A DNA stretch of 64,000 nt from Ignelater luminosus (taxonomy: Eukaryota; Arthropoda; Insecta; Coleoptera; Elateridae): NCBI GenBank assembly GCA_011009095.1, contig VTPC01090038.1:124001-188000 (forward strand). The letters are read 5' to 3'. Shown here piece after piece: positions 49,560 through 63,620 of this stretch. The notes under the pieces were generated by a model. That model was not told the origin of the DNA and searched no databases. It saw only the letters and a list, made by a program, of their open reading frames with translations. Every line of letters starts with the position of its first letter. Positions within the stretch are counted from its first letter, which is position 1. A program made the translations under genes and the position numbers.

Positions 49560-50830
49560 ATGGTTAGGTTATACTCAGGTGGGTTTTTTAACGCCTACTA
49601 ATATTATTTCCGTATATAAAAATGATGTTCCTTGGAGTGGAATCACCGATAACAGGAATCGTATTAACGGACTTAAGAGATTTCTAGTTGTCACTGTTTA
49701 CGTTTAATTAACCGAACGCAATAATAACAATAATTTAATTGCAGTACAACATTATAAATTAAATGATTACTATTAAAGTGTAGTAGGTGTTTTATATCAT
49801 CCCGCGTAACGTTTTATCGCTGGAAGTAAAATTGTCCTGCTGGTATGTTTTGTAAAGTGAAAGGCTAATTACTTAAATATAGCTTTAATGGTGGAATTTA
49901 ACGCTCTCTTTAATTAGTATATTATTTTTTTAAATATTGGAAATGTCAATATTTAAAGTAATAATCATAAACTATAAAATCAATCAAGGTATCGGAATGC
50001 GTTCTGGTACGGAATCGCCATTAATAAGCAAGCGAATATAAATTCTAAATTGCTGCAGTGGTTTTATTTCGCAGAGGGGATATTCATTTTCCTTTTTACA
50101 AGTTTATTATGACAAAACGGTTAACCGATCGAAAGAAATTTAATTGTAAGATTTTACTTTAGTGTTTAATAACATTAATGCTCTTACCTAATGACTAATG
50201 AGTAATGTGATTTTTGTTCGAAACGTATTACGTATAGGCGTTTGTAGAAATAATGAAAAATGGTTTATTTATCGGTCGAACGGTGTCGTAATTTACGCTT
50301 TAATATGATATTAATAATATCGGAGAATAATATTAATATACCCGCAAATTGTTAATCAATCGCCATGACAGAGTAAATTAGGTATTTGAGAAGTAGAAAG
50401 ACTGAAACGAGAGCCTGTAAATGGCATTATTTAAATTAGCCCACGGAATAACTTTCATGTGTATTTAACAATTACCAATTCATTTTTTCATATTGGTCTC
50501 AGTTATCCTACGACCCTCCTACATGTAAATTATCCTTAGTGCAATAAACGTACCGACCTATGCAACAAATAATTAAAATATAAATAGCAATTTCACTCTA
50601 ATAATTGCGGGAGTATATCAGCAATTATTCGTAATTTTTGTTGCATTTTGTATAAAATGGAACATAATGACATTTCCATATAATAGTAATGCAGAAATTA
50701 ACCGTAATCGCTCTTATTGTTATATTGTATGTTAATTAAATATTTAATTGTACTTTTAGATAAGCCTTTATTGCTACAACTACGTACACTAATTGTGTAC
50801 GGTGATATTTTTATGGACTGGGCTGTGTCG
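49560..50830. promoter_or_regulatory. Long complex AT-rich block, best candidate regulatory region
   Basis: Over about 1.2 kb the sequence is AT-rich yet low in homopolymer runs, and packed with homeodomain-type words: TAATTA/TTAATTA, AATCAATCGCC, TAATGACTAATGAG and CAGCAATTATTCG. TTTATTG/TTTATCG Caudal-like words also occur (50269, 50764). It has no open frame of note and no terminal or tandem repeats. Such density and word diversity are typical of insect developmental enhancers or conserved non-coding elements. Function is inferred from composition only. Confidence 0.3.
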
Positions 50831-51885
50831 GATGAGATTTGTACGCGTTTATCTTAACTTATGTTTTGATAATTTATTCATTAGCCTTATCAGTAGCTAT
50901 CAACCGAATAGCCGCCTGTTCATCAAAGCTTGTCATATTTACTTTCTCTATTGTTACTGACCTTAAAACAATTTTTATTTTGGAGCATTCAAGAATTATT
51001 ATTCTGTTTCGAACTGCTTTTTAGTGTTTTAAAATGCAGGAAGGACAAACTAAACAATAAATTACATGCTACAGTTGTAATTATGTATTAAGCTCATAAA
51101 ACAGATTGTTAAATTCATAAATTTCTGTTTCTTGTGAACTTAAAAAGAAAATATAGTTCCCTGAGGTGACAACGACAAAAAAGATATTCGAGTTATACAT
51201 CATGGAAGATATTCTTATGCTAGAACATTTGAAGTGTAAGATTAGTTTTTAACCCTTGGGCATGCTGAGAAACGTTTTCTGCTTTGACTTTTTCTGTTTA
51301 GTTGAGCTACAGAAAAGTTAAACAACAAGACAAAAAAAATGTTAAAAAATTTTTATACTCATCATTAATGTAAATATAATTTGGTACACCTACAACAATT
51401 AATTAGTTGTGTTGTAATTATACAAGAAGACTCTACAATGAAAGTAAGTATTTACAAAACTGATTTTCGAGTCGAAATTAAGTCTAGTTTCTTATTTCTT
51501 ATACTAAGACAGAGAACATAGCAATTTTAGTGTAAGATTTCTTGTTCGCCAATACTTTGGAAATAAAATATGTTAAACTGAGAATTTGAGATGAAGCTTC
51601 CAGCATCTCTTGAGGTAAACAAACTCCTTTCTAGGAGATATCTTACATTACTGGAGAAATAATAATTTTATTACTTTTGCAATTTACATTCAAATTGACA
51701 AAGAAAGTTGTTTTTGCATATCTTTTTTTAGTTAGAATTTAATTTGTCTTTTTATTCAATATTTCAAAAGACGTTGGTAGGTATAGAGATATTTTTGTGT
51801 GATTTTCATTATTATGAAGCCTCGATGCTTTTGGAAATCTCTATTTTGGGAGTATATCGCCATAAGCTAGAAGCATGCGTGAATC
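50831..51885. other. AT-rich DNA, nothing recognised
   Basis: The frames at 50839-51024 and 51744-51926 are about 60 codons and motif-free. Confidence 0.5.
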
Positions 51886-52110
51886 GGGCTATTGCGTGGC
51901 TGAAACTTGGTTTCGGACAGGATTAGTTCTTAGTTTAAAAGTCTATGGGGCTTTTCAGAGCTATATGTGGTCGAAAGGGCTTTTCAGACCTGTGGGGTTT
52001 TTCAAGTTGGTCGGTTTTTCGAACCGATCGAGCTTTTTTCGGGTTGCGCTGAGCTTATTCCAGACAGATCAAGTCTAGGCTGAGCCCGTTCAGGACTCCA
52101 ATATAATCCA
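51886..52110. repeat. GC-richer block with recurring GGGCTTTTCAGA words
   Basis: Variants of one word recur: GGGGCTTTTCAGAGC, AGGGCTTTTCAGACC, GGGGTTTTTCAAG, TCGGTTTTTCGAACCGATCG and GAGCTTTTTTCGGG. The block is about half G+C in a region of about one third. It ends near GCTGAGCCCGTTCAGGACTCC. The 67-codon frame across it reflects the repeat. It is probably a fragment of an unidentified dispersed repeat; its ends were not found. Confidence 0.5.
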
Positions 52111-55100
52111 TCGTCGACTTTGTTATGTGCTGTATCGACGACCAATATTATGTTATTTATGCCGTTATTTTTTTAAATATAATATGTAGTGTGTAGAAGC
52201 ACATGGTAAGCAATAGAAGAAAATAGAAATAAAATGCTACGCGATAACATGTCAAACAAAACTAAGGAAGTTATTTTAATATTTTAAGAACGCATTGCAA
52301 TGTCGAAATCGTGTAGAAAAACCTTCTACAGGCCCTCTTCTCTGTCTTTAATATCCCTGACCTATTGAAATCTTCATGGGACATTTCGGTTTTCTAGAAT
52401 CATTATCGGTTTCATCTTTGTTTATCAATGTGCTGCATCATGTATATCAGATCATCTAAGCTGAGTTAGTGAAAGAAAATTGTAGAAAGCAAAGTTTGTA
52501 TGCCACGGAGGGGAGCATTAATGATTCTGAATTGTCTCAACATGTCCCGAACACTACATAGTTTTCTCACTGCACAGCAACCATAACTTCCTAAGCGTGT
52601 AACGCAAAAGTTACATACAGATTTCAGCGGGATAAATTAACCTTTTTCCATTGTAGGTCCACCTTTATAAACGTTGTTGGAGAATTGATCTAAAGTATTA
52701 TTATCATGAATACAATTGTGAAAATGGCAGACAATGGTTGTTTCGATGGCAATAATACCTTACATGAATTATCCAGTGTTTATAAAAGTGGACCTTATTC
52801 AAACAAAATTTTCATATTTTGCCAGTTTGCTGGAATTTTACTGTTTGCTTACATCGTCGCCAAGCAATTTGCTGTATTGCTTGTTTACTCTGTACGAAAC
52901 TTTTTGTGTTTTATTTTTCTATTTAGGTAAGTGATACAGTTTTAGAGCTTTCTACACTGATGATGATCCACTTTTTAAATATTAATTAATACAATTTTGA
53001 TCATAAGAATATTAGATGAAAGTTGATCCAATAAAATACCGGGTATTTGGATCTATGAGTGATTGTTTAAATAATTCTCTTAATGAACGTAATTAAGATC
53101 TATATGCTTCAAGAAGTTCTTGTGCTATCTGAAAATTATGTAATTCAGAGTAGGCCTCGATATGATATTTTTGTAACAGTGTACTTTAAAGTTTAGCTAA
53201 AAGTTACTGAATCTAGTGATTATTGTGCTTTTAGGTTGTAGACCTGAAGTTGCTGTATGTTTGTTGTATTTTGGAAAAAATGAGGTTAAGTCAAAACCTA
53301 TTCTGAATTTTATAATATTGAAACAGACAGTAATACTTAAAACTTGCGATAATTCAGTCGGTAAGCTTATAATCAGGCAGGCATTGTTCAAATCTATTCA
53401 TTTGTTAAATAACCAAACAATGAAACATGCTTACCTTCATGGTACGCTTTGTCTTTTTAGCAGTTTTTTAATAGACCCAATATAAATAATTTAACGTTCA
53501 TCATTTATATGAATCAATGAATGAATCAAATATACGAAGTCTATTAATTTCACAAAACAACTTATTTGTGAAGAGACCATAAGACGATTCTATGTAATTG
53601 ATACAAAACTAAATTTTGTATATTTAGTTAATTGTTTCATTAAAGAAACGATTTGGGACATTATTTATGCAAAAGCTTACGTGACATATTAAAATGTTAC
53701 TGAAAAGCACAAAAAAATTATTTTGGTGATAGTTATGGATATCACATGGGAATCTGGATAGATGCAAGATATTAAAAACTGAAAACTGCATCTAGAAAGT
53801 TTTTACAGATTTGGAAATTCTTAGCAATAAAGAAGTTGTGACCAAAAAACAGAAATCTCCTATTTTCTCATTCTAGTTTGAAAACAAATAAAGACAGGTT
53901 AGATTTTTTTTATATTATTAATGAGCTTTAAAACACGCAACTTTACCCTAATTTGATCGACCTTGTATCTTTGATAGTTTCCGAGATTCCAGAGACGACC
54001 CTCAAAGCTATCGAAGAAAAATACAGAGATTTGCTGTTTCAATGAGATAGAGCCACAAAGCCATTACTGTTAGACAAGTAAAAATTGCAATTTCTTTTGT
54101 GGCCTGAAGTGAAAAACTGGGCGTGTTCTTTCCCTTCGAGAATCTGCTGAAATGTTCAAGAGTGCTTACAATATGCAACAGCCTGTGCTTCTGAAAATAT
54201 TATAATATGAAATATATTAATCATAGAAAAAAATCGATAAATACTCATTTAATCTCGTTTGATTTGGTTTTGTTTATATACGAATACAGTTCCAATTATA
54301 TTTTCTTTAAACAATCAATAATAATTTTACAGCAATAACAAACAAATAAATTAGGTTTCAATTAGTTTAGATTAAAAGTTTTATTTTACAGCTGTTTTTA
54401 ATTACGATCCATCCTTCCCTTTCTGGTCGTTTAGTGCTTATACTAGGATGACAAGCAAATGTTTCTTCCTGAACACTAAAGACAACCTAGAATTACCTGA
54501 AACGGCACTTAAGTATTCCGTAAGTGGTGGTCAGAGTCAAGAGTGATGCAATCAAATTAAGAGGAAATCGAGTGGGTCTGCAGATCTTTGAAGGGCCGGG
54601 TAACAAACTTTTGAATTTGCATAAAATTATAAATATTGTTATTTAGGAAAATTATTTCTTTTTGTTTGGATTAATCGTTAGGAAAAACAAATAGCATTTG
54701 TCAATTGATGAGTGATTCATTATTATTATAACATATTTTAATTGAGATGTTTTATTGAATTGTTAAAAGAAGCGATGACATGCAGAGGCGTCAGTAATAA
54801 CTCTGAACTACAGGTTTTAAGCAAATAATAATGATAATTAACGTGATAGTACAATTTAAATATTTTAAACGCGATAGATAGTTTTGTATCTTTTTTAAAA
54901 TTCGTATTAGGTTTATTGTTTGCCAGAATACCTGAGATAATGAAATAGTCTCGCTTAGGATCGTGAGTTATTGGAACGTAAGCGCGGCAACATCGTAAAT
55001 ACCGTAAATTGCCTTCTAGCAAAATAAGCTGGTTTGACAAGTTATTTGAAATTTCATAGCAGTTTGATAAATGCCACAATCAACAAGTTCAACGTTGCAT

Positions 55101-57480
55101 CTTTTTTTTTTGATAGATATCGTATGGATATGCGATCAACCGTATGGAAGATCACATGACCACAATCAAATTAACTTCTAAATAAATACAAGTCTACAGA
55201 TACTTGAAAGTGTCCTTCTTGGAACCTTAATTAATAGACGATTGCGTTGTTGTCAAATTTTATAATTTACATTATAATATTCAAATTTTTTTGTGTTGTG
55301 TTGGAACTTTTAACATCACTAATTCAGAAATTTATAAATATTTGTAGAAGCATTGGACAAAGGAACAGATTAAACAAGGTTTAGACGAGCAGGAAATTTT
55401 TTCTTGTAGGTACAGGATATTCTTAATGCAAATGCTAGGGCATATCTTTACAATTTTGTTTAATCACCTTTACATTATTCTGTCAAAGTATAAAATGATT
55501 TTTCTAATACGGGGTAACAAATTTACTTGGCTAGTAAGTAAGTAGTTTTTCAGAGAATAAGATATCTTTAAAAATAAAATTAAAAATGATATAAAGAACA
55601 CACTGACTAAAATTACCAATCTAAGTAAATGACTGAATAAATAAAAGTTGCGGATTTGCCAGCGTCAGTTTATGATAAATTATCCATGATGCTACTGTAT
55701 CTACTAACAGTACAAAGAAGACGAACAGCTAAAATATCAGTAAACGTTTTTATGTTCTTTAAATCTTGTCGACTGTCAAAATAGCTAACTGATATATCTG
55801 AATATCTGGCAGACATTCCACATAAGCATATACTGTAAAGGATGCAAAAACTAAAGCGGTGCTGTAATAGCAGATGTGGTAGATAATATCAATAGTGTTA
55901 CTTTTAGGCGAAAGGGTCAGTCTGTCTTTCTGGAAACCACTAAATAAAAGGGTGATATTTTCTTTGAGACTGTTAGTTGAATGCATTAGCACAACTCGTG
56001 AATTGAAATTCTTTACATTTTTGCATTTAGTGCAAATTTACTCGAGCACTGGGTTCAGCACTTGCAGATATTTCGAAAGTTAGCTGTGGCCTAATAAGAG
56101 ACTGCTGACATTTCTGAGGTGCTTTCTGAAAATTATTATTTCATTTGAAATTAAAGCTGAGAATCTAGACTGTCTAAATTGTTTTTTATAGTCATGTGCA
56201 CTGAGAGCATGTTGTAATCTGGAAGAGAGAGAAGAGTTGCTTAATTTGGAGATCAATTTATTGGTATAGGCAGTTGCTAAAAACTAAAATCATTAAAGTT
56301 TTTTGAAGCTCATTATCTTCTTTACGATTAAAAAAACTTCAGCTATGTGGTTGTATATAACCAGCATAAACTCTATGTGCAAACATTGGTCATCATTATC
56401 CTCCACTGATGGATCCAAACAAGGACGAAACGATCATCTGCAGATATGATGGTTAATGGTTGCAGGAATTAATTTTTTTGGGCAAGATAAATTTCTGTTT
56501 TTATATTATAAAATGGTAAGAGAAAAAATCTTTGGTAACTTGATACAGGATACTAAAACACTTTTGCATTTTTTTTTGTTTACCAAGCGGTAGCTTATTT
56601 TGATTCAGTTGAATAGCTGTGTGTAGTTATCTTTTTTCTTTCGAAACTTAACTCTTTACTATATTGACATGACTATTTAACTTACTTAGAACAAACAACT
56701 GAAATGACCATTTAAAGAAAAAACTAACAATGAAATATTAAATTGTAATGATAAAAACTCTTGTCAGGTCATTGAGCACTGATTCATTCACGAACTATTA
56801 TTTTATAATGTATGATTGATACATTGTAATTATTTCAATTTTTTTAAGTGACTTTTTTAGAATGCATGACTGACTAATTGTTTCTACTATATATCTGTGA
56901 TACAGTTTATGAGAATTTCGTTTTAAGATTTTGTCCAATTTTGATAGCCCTAGAAGGGACTGGAGAGAAGTTTTTTTATTATGTAGATGATTGGTTTTGT
57001 GGTGATTTTATGTTCTTGAGAATCTTTTTAATTATTATTTACTACAGGGGAAAAGCGGAGTATTATTTATTGTTTGCTTTATTATTATAAGTAAGAGGTA
57101 ATTAATGTGGACACCCCACTCTGTTATTAAGAGAAGTAAGGAAAGAGATTTACATTTTTATGGATTTATTATACAGAAAGAAAATAGTAAGGTAAACACT
57201 TTGTTGGAAAAATAAGAACCTACAGGTAAAAGATATATTTATGGTATGTTATTACTAGTATAGTTATTCTTTATATCAATCATAATTACTTCGAATCTAT
57301 ATTCATCTAGTTTATTATTTACGTTTGATAATAATATATAAAAGATATTATCTATATCTACCACATGAGAAAAGTACAAAATTTCGACTAAAGGTATTTG
57401 TCAGAATTAAAGTATTTTATCATTCACTGGCGCGTTGAAACGCATTAAATTCAATTTTTATATTATCTGTGTTAATTTTT
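52111..57480. other. AT-rich DNA without a recognised gene
   Basis: Frames of up to 113 codons occur. The longest, 54738-55079 minus, contains ILLEGNLRYLRCCRAYVPIT and is slightly GC-richer; I recognise no family. A patch at 53970-54190 (GAGATTCCAGAGACGACCC and GTTTCAATGAGATAGAGCC) could be an old repeat. No RNA gene, array or complete element found. Confidence 0.4.
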
Positions 57481-57489
57481 GAATGCGTC

Positions 57490-57680
57490 ATTGTACAAAC
57501 AAGAATATTCACGACTGGCTTTGGTTAGACCGACTCGAGTGGGCAAGACAATTTAGCCGGTTAGAGAGAACTGTAGGAGGCATAACCAACAACCACTAAT
57601 TAGTCATTGGTGTAACATTAGTGTGCGCCGAACTCTGACCGCCAGCCTGCATTGGTTATAAAGTCTTGTTTAATTGCTTG
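57490..57680. promoter_or_regulatory. Complex-sequence block, possible conserved element
   Basis: Balanced sequence including GACCGACTCGAGTGGGC, CCACTAATTAGTCATTGG and GCGCCGAACTCTGACCGCC interrupts strongly AT-rich DNA. A palindromic homeodomain word, CTAATTAG, is present. There is no coding frame and no repeat ends. Inferred from composition only. Confidence 0.25.
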
Positions 57681-59090
57681 GGTTAACTAAATTGAACTTT
57701 TTATGTTACGTGCCAGTTGGTTGCAGTTATTTTATAAAATTATACAACAGGAAATGACAGACAGTTATACGGTTGACATAGAATTCATTTTAAATTAAAA
57801 ACGGAGAGAAAAAAATTGAGAAGTTGAAATTTTAAAACTATAAATTATTTAAATGATGTTTATTTTGAATATAATAAGCAATTAAAACGGTGGAAAAAAT
57901 ATTAAAAACGTATTTAAAATATTCATTAGAATCGTTATGAATATTTACCATAACAAAACATTATTGTCGTTAGTATCTAATATCTTTTATTTGTTTGCAA
58001 TATAATATGTATATTTCACTAGAGACTAATTTACATTAATATTTATGAGCTCAAGCAGAAAAACAACTTAAAAACGTTAAAAGCTAGATATTTTAATTTC
58101 AGAATCATTGGTGTTTTATTAATATGAAACATTTTTTATAAATATTTCTAACTTCTGTGAAAAACGTTATACAGTAATACGTCTACAATTAGTTCTAATT
58201 AATAAAAAAAAATTTAAAGCTAAAACCACAAAAATATTACCATAATGTAAATAAAAACTAAAAGTTCCTAGGAGACTTCAACGATAAATCAGACAACATC
58301 ATTGCAATAATGATAGCATTAATAATTTTATGTCACTATAAAATTATAGTATATAGCTTTGTTACTACAGAAAAAACAGATTTAATTGGCAATATTATAA
58401 ATAAAATGTTACGTTTACTTAATGCGGATAAAAAACAAAACTAATAAAACGGTTATTTTGGCATAATTTTATTTTATTAAGACTTTAGTGCTTTTGCTAG
58501 CTAGTTTTGGTATGTATTTTACATATAAATCGTTTTCGTCGGTGGCTGAAATTGGTATTTGTAGCATTTCAGAAACGATTACCTTGTAAAACTTTTCCAT
58601 TCTAAAATTGTCATATGAAGGGTCCAGCTTTCAGGAATAATAAAAATGTGGATATGATTTTCTTTAATGTGAATTATTTTAAAATTCAACCTTAAAGAAG
58701 TCGGTAGTAGGTATTTAGAGATAATATTTTAAAAACATTTAAGAATACCGAGACAAAAGATAAATTTGAATTGTAAATGAAGGAGGAGATCATTAATTTT
58801 TTTTCAATCTTCACAGAAGTCGAATAATAATATTTGTTACAAAGACATTTATATACCTGATACTATAAAACCCATAGGTTTCAAGTTTTGGTTTATGATA
58901 TTTTTGAACATTAATCTACAGGAGTGGTTTGATAATTTGTCCTTGATTATGTATTATCCAATTTCTAATGAAGCCATTAATTCAAACCATAAGCGGACAT
59001 AGGGATTCCTATATAGCGTTGGAATAACACGTTGAGGTAATGGATATATACGTTTCATTTAATTATATCTGATTCCTGCTATAAATTATA
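57681..59090. other. Very AT-rich DNA, nothing recognised
   Basis: One of the most AT-rich parts of the window, with many A-runs and TTTAT/ATAAA words and no open frame of note. Confidence 0.5.
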
Positions 59091-59235
59091 ATGGCACGTG
59101 GTTTCGAATTTGCATTGCAAATGGAAACATATTGAATAACCACATTGATTTTGGGCTGTTTAATTTTCACTCTCTGACGCCTGTCTTCCGTTTACTGCCG
59201 TTTTGTGTCTTACCCTTCGCATATTCCATTTAAGT
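59091..59235. promoter_or_regulatory. Palindromic octamer-like site in a complex block
   Basis: ATTTGCATTGCAAAT (59108-59122) is a 15-bp perfect inverted repeat around one base. It contains ATTTGCAT, the consensus octamer bound by POU-domain factors. A GGCACGTGG E-box-like word lies just before it and a balanced block follows. Whether it is bound is unknown. Confidence 0.35.
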
Positions 59236-62200
59236 ACCTAAACCGAGTTTATTTAAACAAATTCGTTTCAGACGATGATTCGGATTTTTTTTATTCTGTG
59301 AACGTTTATAGTCATTTTGAACCCTAATGAATCTTTATGATTTAAGATCCTCATTTCTAACTCAGCAGGTTCTCACTATTTTAAATTTTGTTTTGTATTT
59401 CCCCATAAGCACAATAGACTTTAGAGAGCACTCCAAGGGGAGTTGAATTTTTAAATGAAAATAGGTATAAAGATCTAAGGTTAACGATACCTAGGGAGGT
59501 GTAAACATTACAATTCCCTGACCTTACCTTACGGTAAACAACCTTTGTAATACTGAGATGACTATTAAATTATTAAACAAAATAGGTACGCATTCACAGA
59601 AGCCCTTGAGCCTTTAGCTAACTTGGTCTCGGGTAAACCTAAAGGATTGGTTATTATTTGATAACAAGAAGGTTCAATAAAATATTTACCGTTACATATA
59701 ACGTCTGCTAAGTTGAAATAGCTAGCGAATCTACTTCTAGTTCGTTATGAGTGGAATGATTTGAGCAAGATATATTTTTCCCACACCTATAGGTATACAT
59801 AATTCATTTCAATCGTGATTCGTGAGTGCGATTTCTGTACCTCTACCAATGATTGAGTTCCGGAATTAACCAAATAGCTAGTACGTGGTACAAAGGCGTA
59901 GAAGAGTGATTTAGTAGTATAGGATAATTCGAAAAACTGTATGTGTACAATTAAAATGTTTACTGCGTCTGAAAAAAATTGATTTCCTAAAGAAGCCGAT
60001 TAGCGGTAAACTTTTGCAAACTTAAGTGATTTCCTTATCACGATATAAAACTATTTTTATTAAAATTAACTCGAATACTAATTAGACTCATACTAATACA
60101 CATGGTACCTGTATGATGTCAAATATTTTTCTCTATAAATTAATTTTGCAATTAATTAATTAATTAATTAAGACCAGGCTGTGATATTTTACTGTTCGTT
60201 TATTTAAGTAGCATACAATAAGTTAAGAATATTTTAAAAGTGACCTGTTTAGTTATACGAATTTCTTAAATGAACTCCTGATAAAATGCTTGCTGAAGTT
60301 GTGATTAATAGGCAATTAAATTTTTATTACTTACTTATAAAACAAGAATGAACATTGGTAATTAAATCAGCATGGAAGGTGAAACCTGAATATTTGATGT
60401 AATTTGAAATAAAATTATTAGTTTATGGTAGAACTTGTGGTTATATATTAATTACTATTTTAATTAAGCTCGAGAAATCAATTTAATTTTTTTTGTTGGT
60501 ATAATACATATTTTGCGTTAATTCCTTTTTTTACTCGTAATGAGAAATCTAAATAGCTGTAAATGTATTAAGCATGAAGTCTAATTTTGGTAGTTACTGC
60601 TATACAGAAAGTCAACAGTTTCTCAAAATATTACTGTTATAATAATAATAGTAATAAAATATTATGTTATAATAGCGTTAATATATGCTAGTGCCAGGTT
60701 TTTTTTTAAATAAAAACGAGATGTCAGAAGATTGTCCTACTGATTAACTAAAAATAAATGCTTAAAAATACAAAGAGTTTGATTGTTTCTTCGATACTAT
60801 TGATGAATTTGGCGACAATTATGTAGCTCTAATGAAATCCGAAAGATGGATGCAAGCCAACTTTTCATTTTTACTCCGGAACAGAATTATTATTGTTTAT
60901 TACCAAGGCTATTGAAGAAGGAATAAAAGCAAATATGTATCTTTATTATTTTTGATTTGTTGTTTGAAGAGTATCTTATTGGCTAAGTAAAATCAAGTAT
61001 GATCAATATAGCAGGATCATGAGCCGGAGTAAAATATTTCTTCTATAGAAGTACCGTCAAAATACGTTCTTTTCTAATTTCGTCTGAAGACTGTCTATAC
61101 AATGTATCAGTACCACATGCATATTCTAGCTAATACATCTTGAAGGAAAAGCTAGAAGATAGCTTTTAGTCTTTATTTTTCGAAAAGTCTCGATTTTCTC
61201 TATTTGTCTTTTTTGTTGAATCACTTTGCAGGTTTGATATAAAAAATTAGTTTGCTATAGTTGTCTGTATTAGAAGCTCCAGAACTGCACTGCTACTAGT
61301 ATGATTTGTACAAATACAACCGTCATAAGCAAATCTTTTTGTGCCAAGGTTGCTAACATAATTAATAATGTTTGGACAATTATTAAAATAAACTCATTCG
61401 TCTTTTACAAGTATGTGTTTCTAGGTACTAAATAAATGTAGTGAAAATCCAATAATTTAGGACAAAGCGCAATAAAGTTTGTTTGGGGATGGTTAACGCT
61501 ATGTGATTGACTACCGGCCCTATAAAGCAATTTTGAACAAAAGAGGGTTTTATAGATTGGCGGATCAAGCTATAGGAAGAATAAAATTATAGCACACACT
61601 CAAGATAGTATTATAACGTATATAGGCGCATTGTAATATCGATAGATTAAACAATAGACATAGGACAAACAATAAAGTAAGTTAAGGAAATATTTCTCGC
61701 TACCGGAAAACAGAGAATTGGAGATTAAAAGCCATCAATATACTCGATATCTCGTCAAGTCAGCATGAATTGAAAAGTGCAATGCAATAGCAATTTGAGT
61801 GCCCTTGTAATTTATTATCAGAGATATGAACTTTGTGACAACCAACCCAGTGTGACAACTTGCCTCGGTCTCCTCTACCATACATGTTATCAAACGACAT
61901 GATTTTTATCAGGATTCTAACTTTTCTAAGTTTCTGTTTTTAGCAAAGCATTGGTTTTGGCTTTTAGTATGATGCCCATGTTTGTATGTATTTCCATTGA
62001 TATTCCTCGCCTTCTTTTCTAAGATACCCAGGTTGCGGCCAAGCAAACTAAACATCGTTTCCTTATTAACAAGTGGTTTTGCTCCATTCTGTACTAATCA
62101 TAGGTTTTTTTCCAAATTCTATTTCTTTGACACCAACAGTATCCTACCATTCTACCATCTATCATTCGGTTTATAAATTTTATTATGACGGAGTAAATGC

Positions 62201-63235
62201 ACTTCTTGTCTGAGAAATGTGATTATTTGAGTTTATTTGTTTTCTACATTTCGTTCAGAATAAACCTGCAGAAAACTTGAAACAAACGAAATATTACATG
62301 ATCTTAATTGTTTTGGTTATTGCAAATTTATATCTTCTCATTGCTGATTTGATGAAGAACCATTGACCCTAAGAATTTTCAGTGCTCTATTCTGAAAGCT
62401 AAACCCTTTTGCGTTTTAGTTCATCTTTCACACCCTTTCTTAGCTTCTCTTTGCCTTTTCTTAAATGTTCTGAAGCAGCATAATTGAATTACAATTTTGC
62501 CACTGCCTAAAATATCTCTCGATTTTCTGCTGTATTTTTGTCTGCTCAAAATCACTTATCTAATTATATCTTATCTTCGTTGATTTGAACTGTAAGATTC
62601 CCCTTTTCAGTTGTTCTGTTTCAAAAACTTATTTTTTCTACAGTTTTGGTTTTTAATTTCTGCTTTTTTGCAAGTTATTGATACTGTTTAGTTCTTTTAG
62701 TATGTTCTCATTGACGTATAACGACTAACTAAGACTACTAAATATAGACAAACCCAAGCTTTAATGTGTCAATAGAACGTAGATCTGCTTAAGATTTACT
62801 CCTTTCTTGGCTCTGTCTGGGCAGTAGCCAGAATTGCATAATTGAGGGAACTTTATCTTTACTTAGGGCAGATTACGGTCTTTATAGGATAAGAAATTTC
62901 CATCTAGAGATTTCCTAACATTCTCACCCGGTTCTTTAAATGCGAACAAGTCAAAGGCAATAAGTAAACTTCTATCTGTAGTTCCCATACTGAGGAGTTC
63001 TGATTGGATGTTAGAATTACTCGTTTTATCGATTTCTAAGGCTATTTGAGATATACATGACAAGAAATAAAACAGTTAATTCCAAGGTTTTGAAAAATAC
63101 AGAGGCACATTATACATGGTATAATTCAAGTTTAAACGTGACTGTTTTACAAAATACTGAAAACAGTAAAACAATCGAAGATGGTTAGTACTATCTATTG
63201 CATGTTCACACAATACTCAGCATCATTTCACAAAT
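59236..63235. other. AT-rich DNA without a recognised gene
   Basis: Frames of about 65 codons at 61982-62176 and 62863-63063 carry no motif. A tetranucleotide run at 60150-60171 is listed separately. No repeats with ends or RNA genes recognised. Confidence 0.5.
60150..60171. repeat. (AATT)n microsatellite
   Basis: Five perfect AATT units plus AA. Every overlapping window is also a TAATTA homeodomain core, so the tract is a dense potential binding array as well as a simple repeat. Confidence 0.9.
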
Positions 63236-63239
63236 TCAC

Positions 63240-63620
63240 ATTACCGGCGTAATACTTGAATCTGCATTCATAAGCTGAATAGTATCAGACCGAATAGTTA
63301 TGTTACGTGGCTGCCTTAGCCTGAGCTGCCACGAAGCGAACCAGTACTGTCGTTTTCTGGGCGAGCTCAGAAGACGCCTGGGTTGAGCATGCTCACGTTT
63401 AGTGAACAAACTTTCTGTGATTTTGTTGCCTTGCAATCACAACTGAGACCGTGCTCTGTTGTCCAGATATTCTGCAGCCTTGCTAGGCATTTCTGCAAAA
63501 TCGATATGTACTTTAAGACGCCTGTGGTTTGCAAGTCGAATTCAAACCGACTGTTATATGTAGCCCTGTAATGGATACCCGCAAATGCTGTATCCCCCAC
63601 ATTTCTGCTTCACGAGCTAC
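63240..63620. other. GC-richer block, unidentified
   Basis: About 380 bp with a higher G+C content than its surroundings, including CGTGGC...GCCACG arms (63306-63333), CTGGGCGAGCTCAGAAGACG and GGATACCCGCAAATGCTG. Two overlapping minus frames (63236-63436 and 63367-63600) and one plus frame are open, but none has a recognisable motif. It may be a repeat or an old coding fragment; I cannot decide. Confidence 0.3.

Noticed and set aside
54738-55079. A 113-codon minus frame as a gene.
   Set aside because: No recognised motif, no neighbouring exon and no regulatory context; length is within what AT-rich noise can give on 64 kb.
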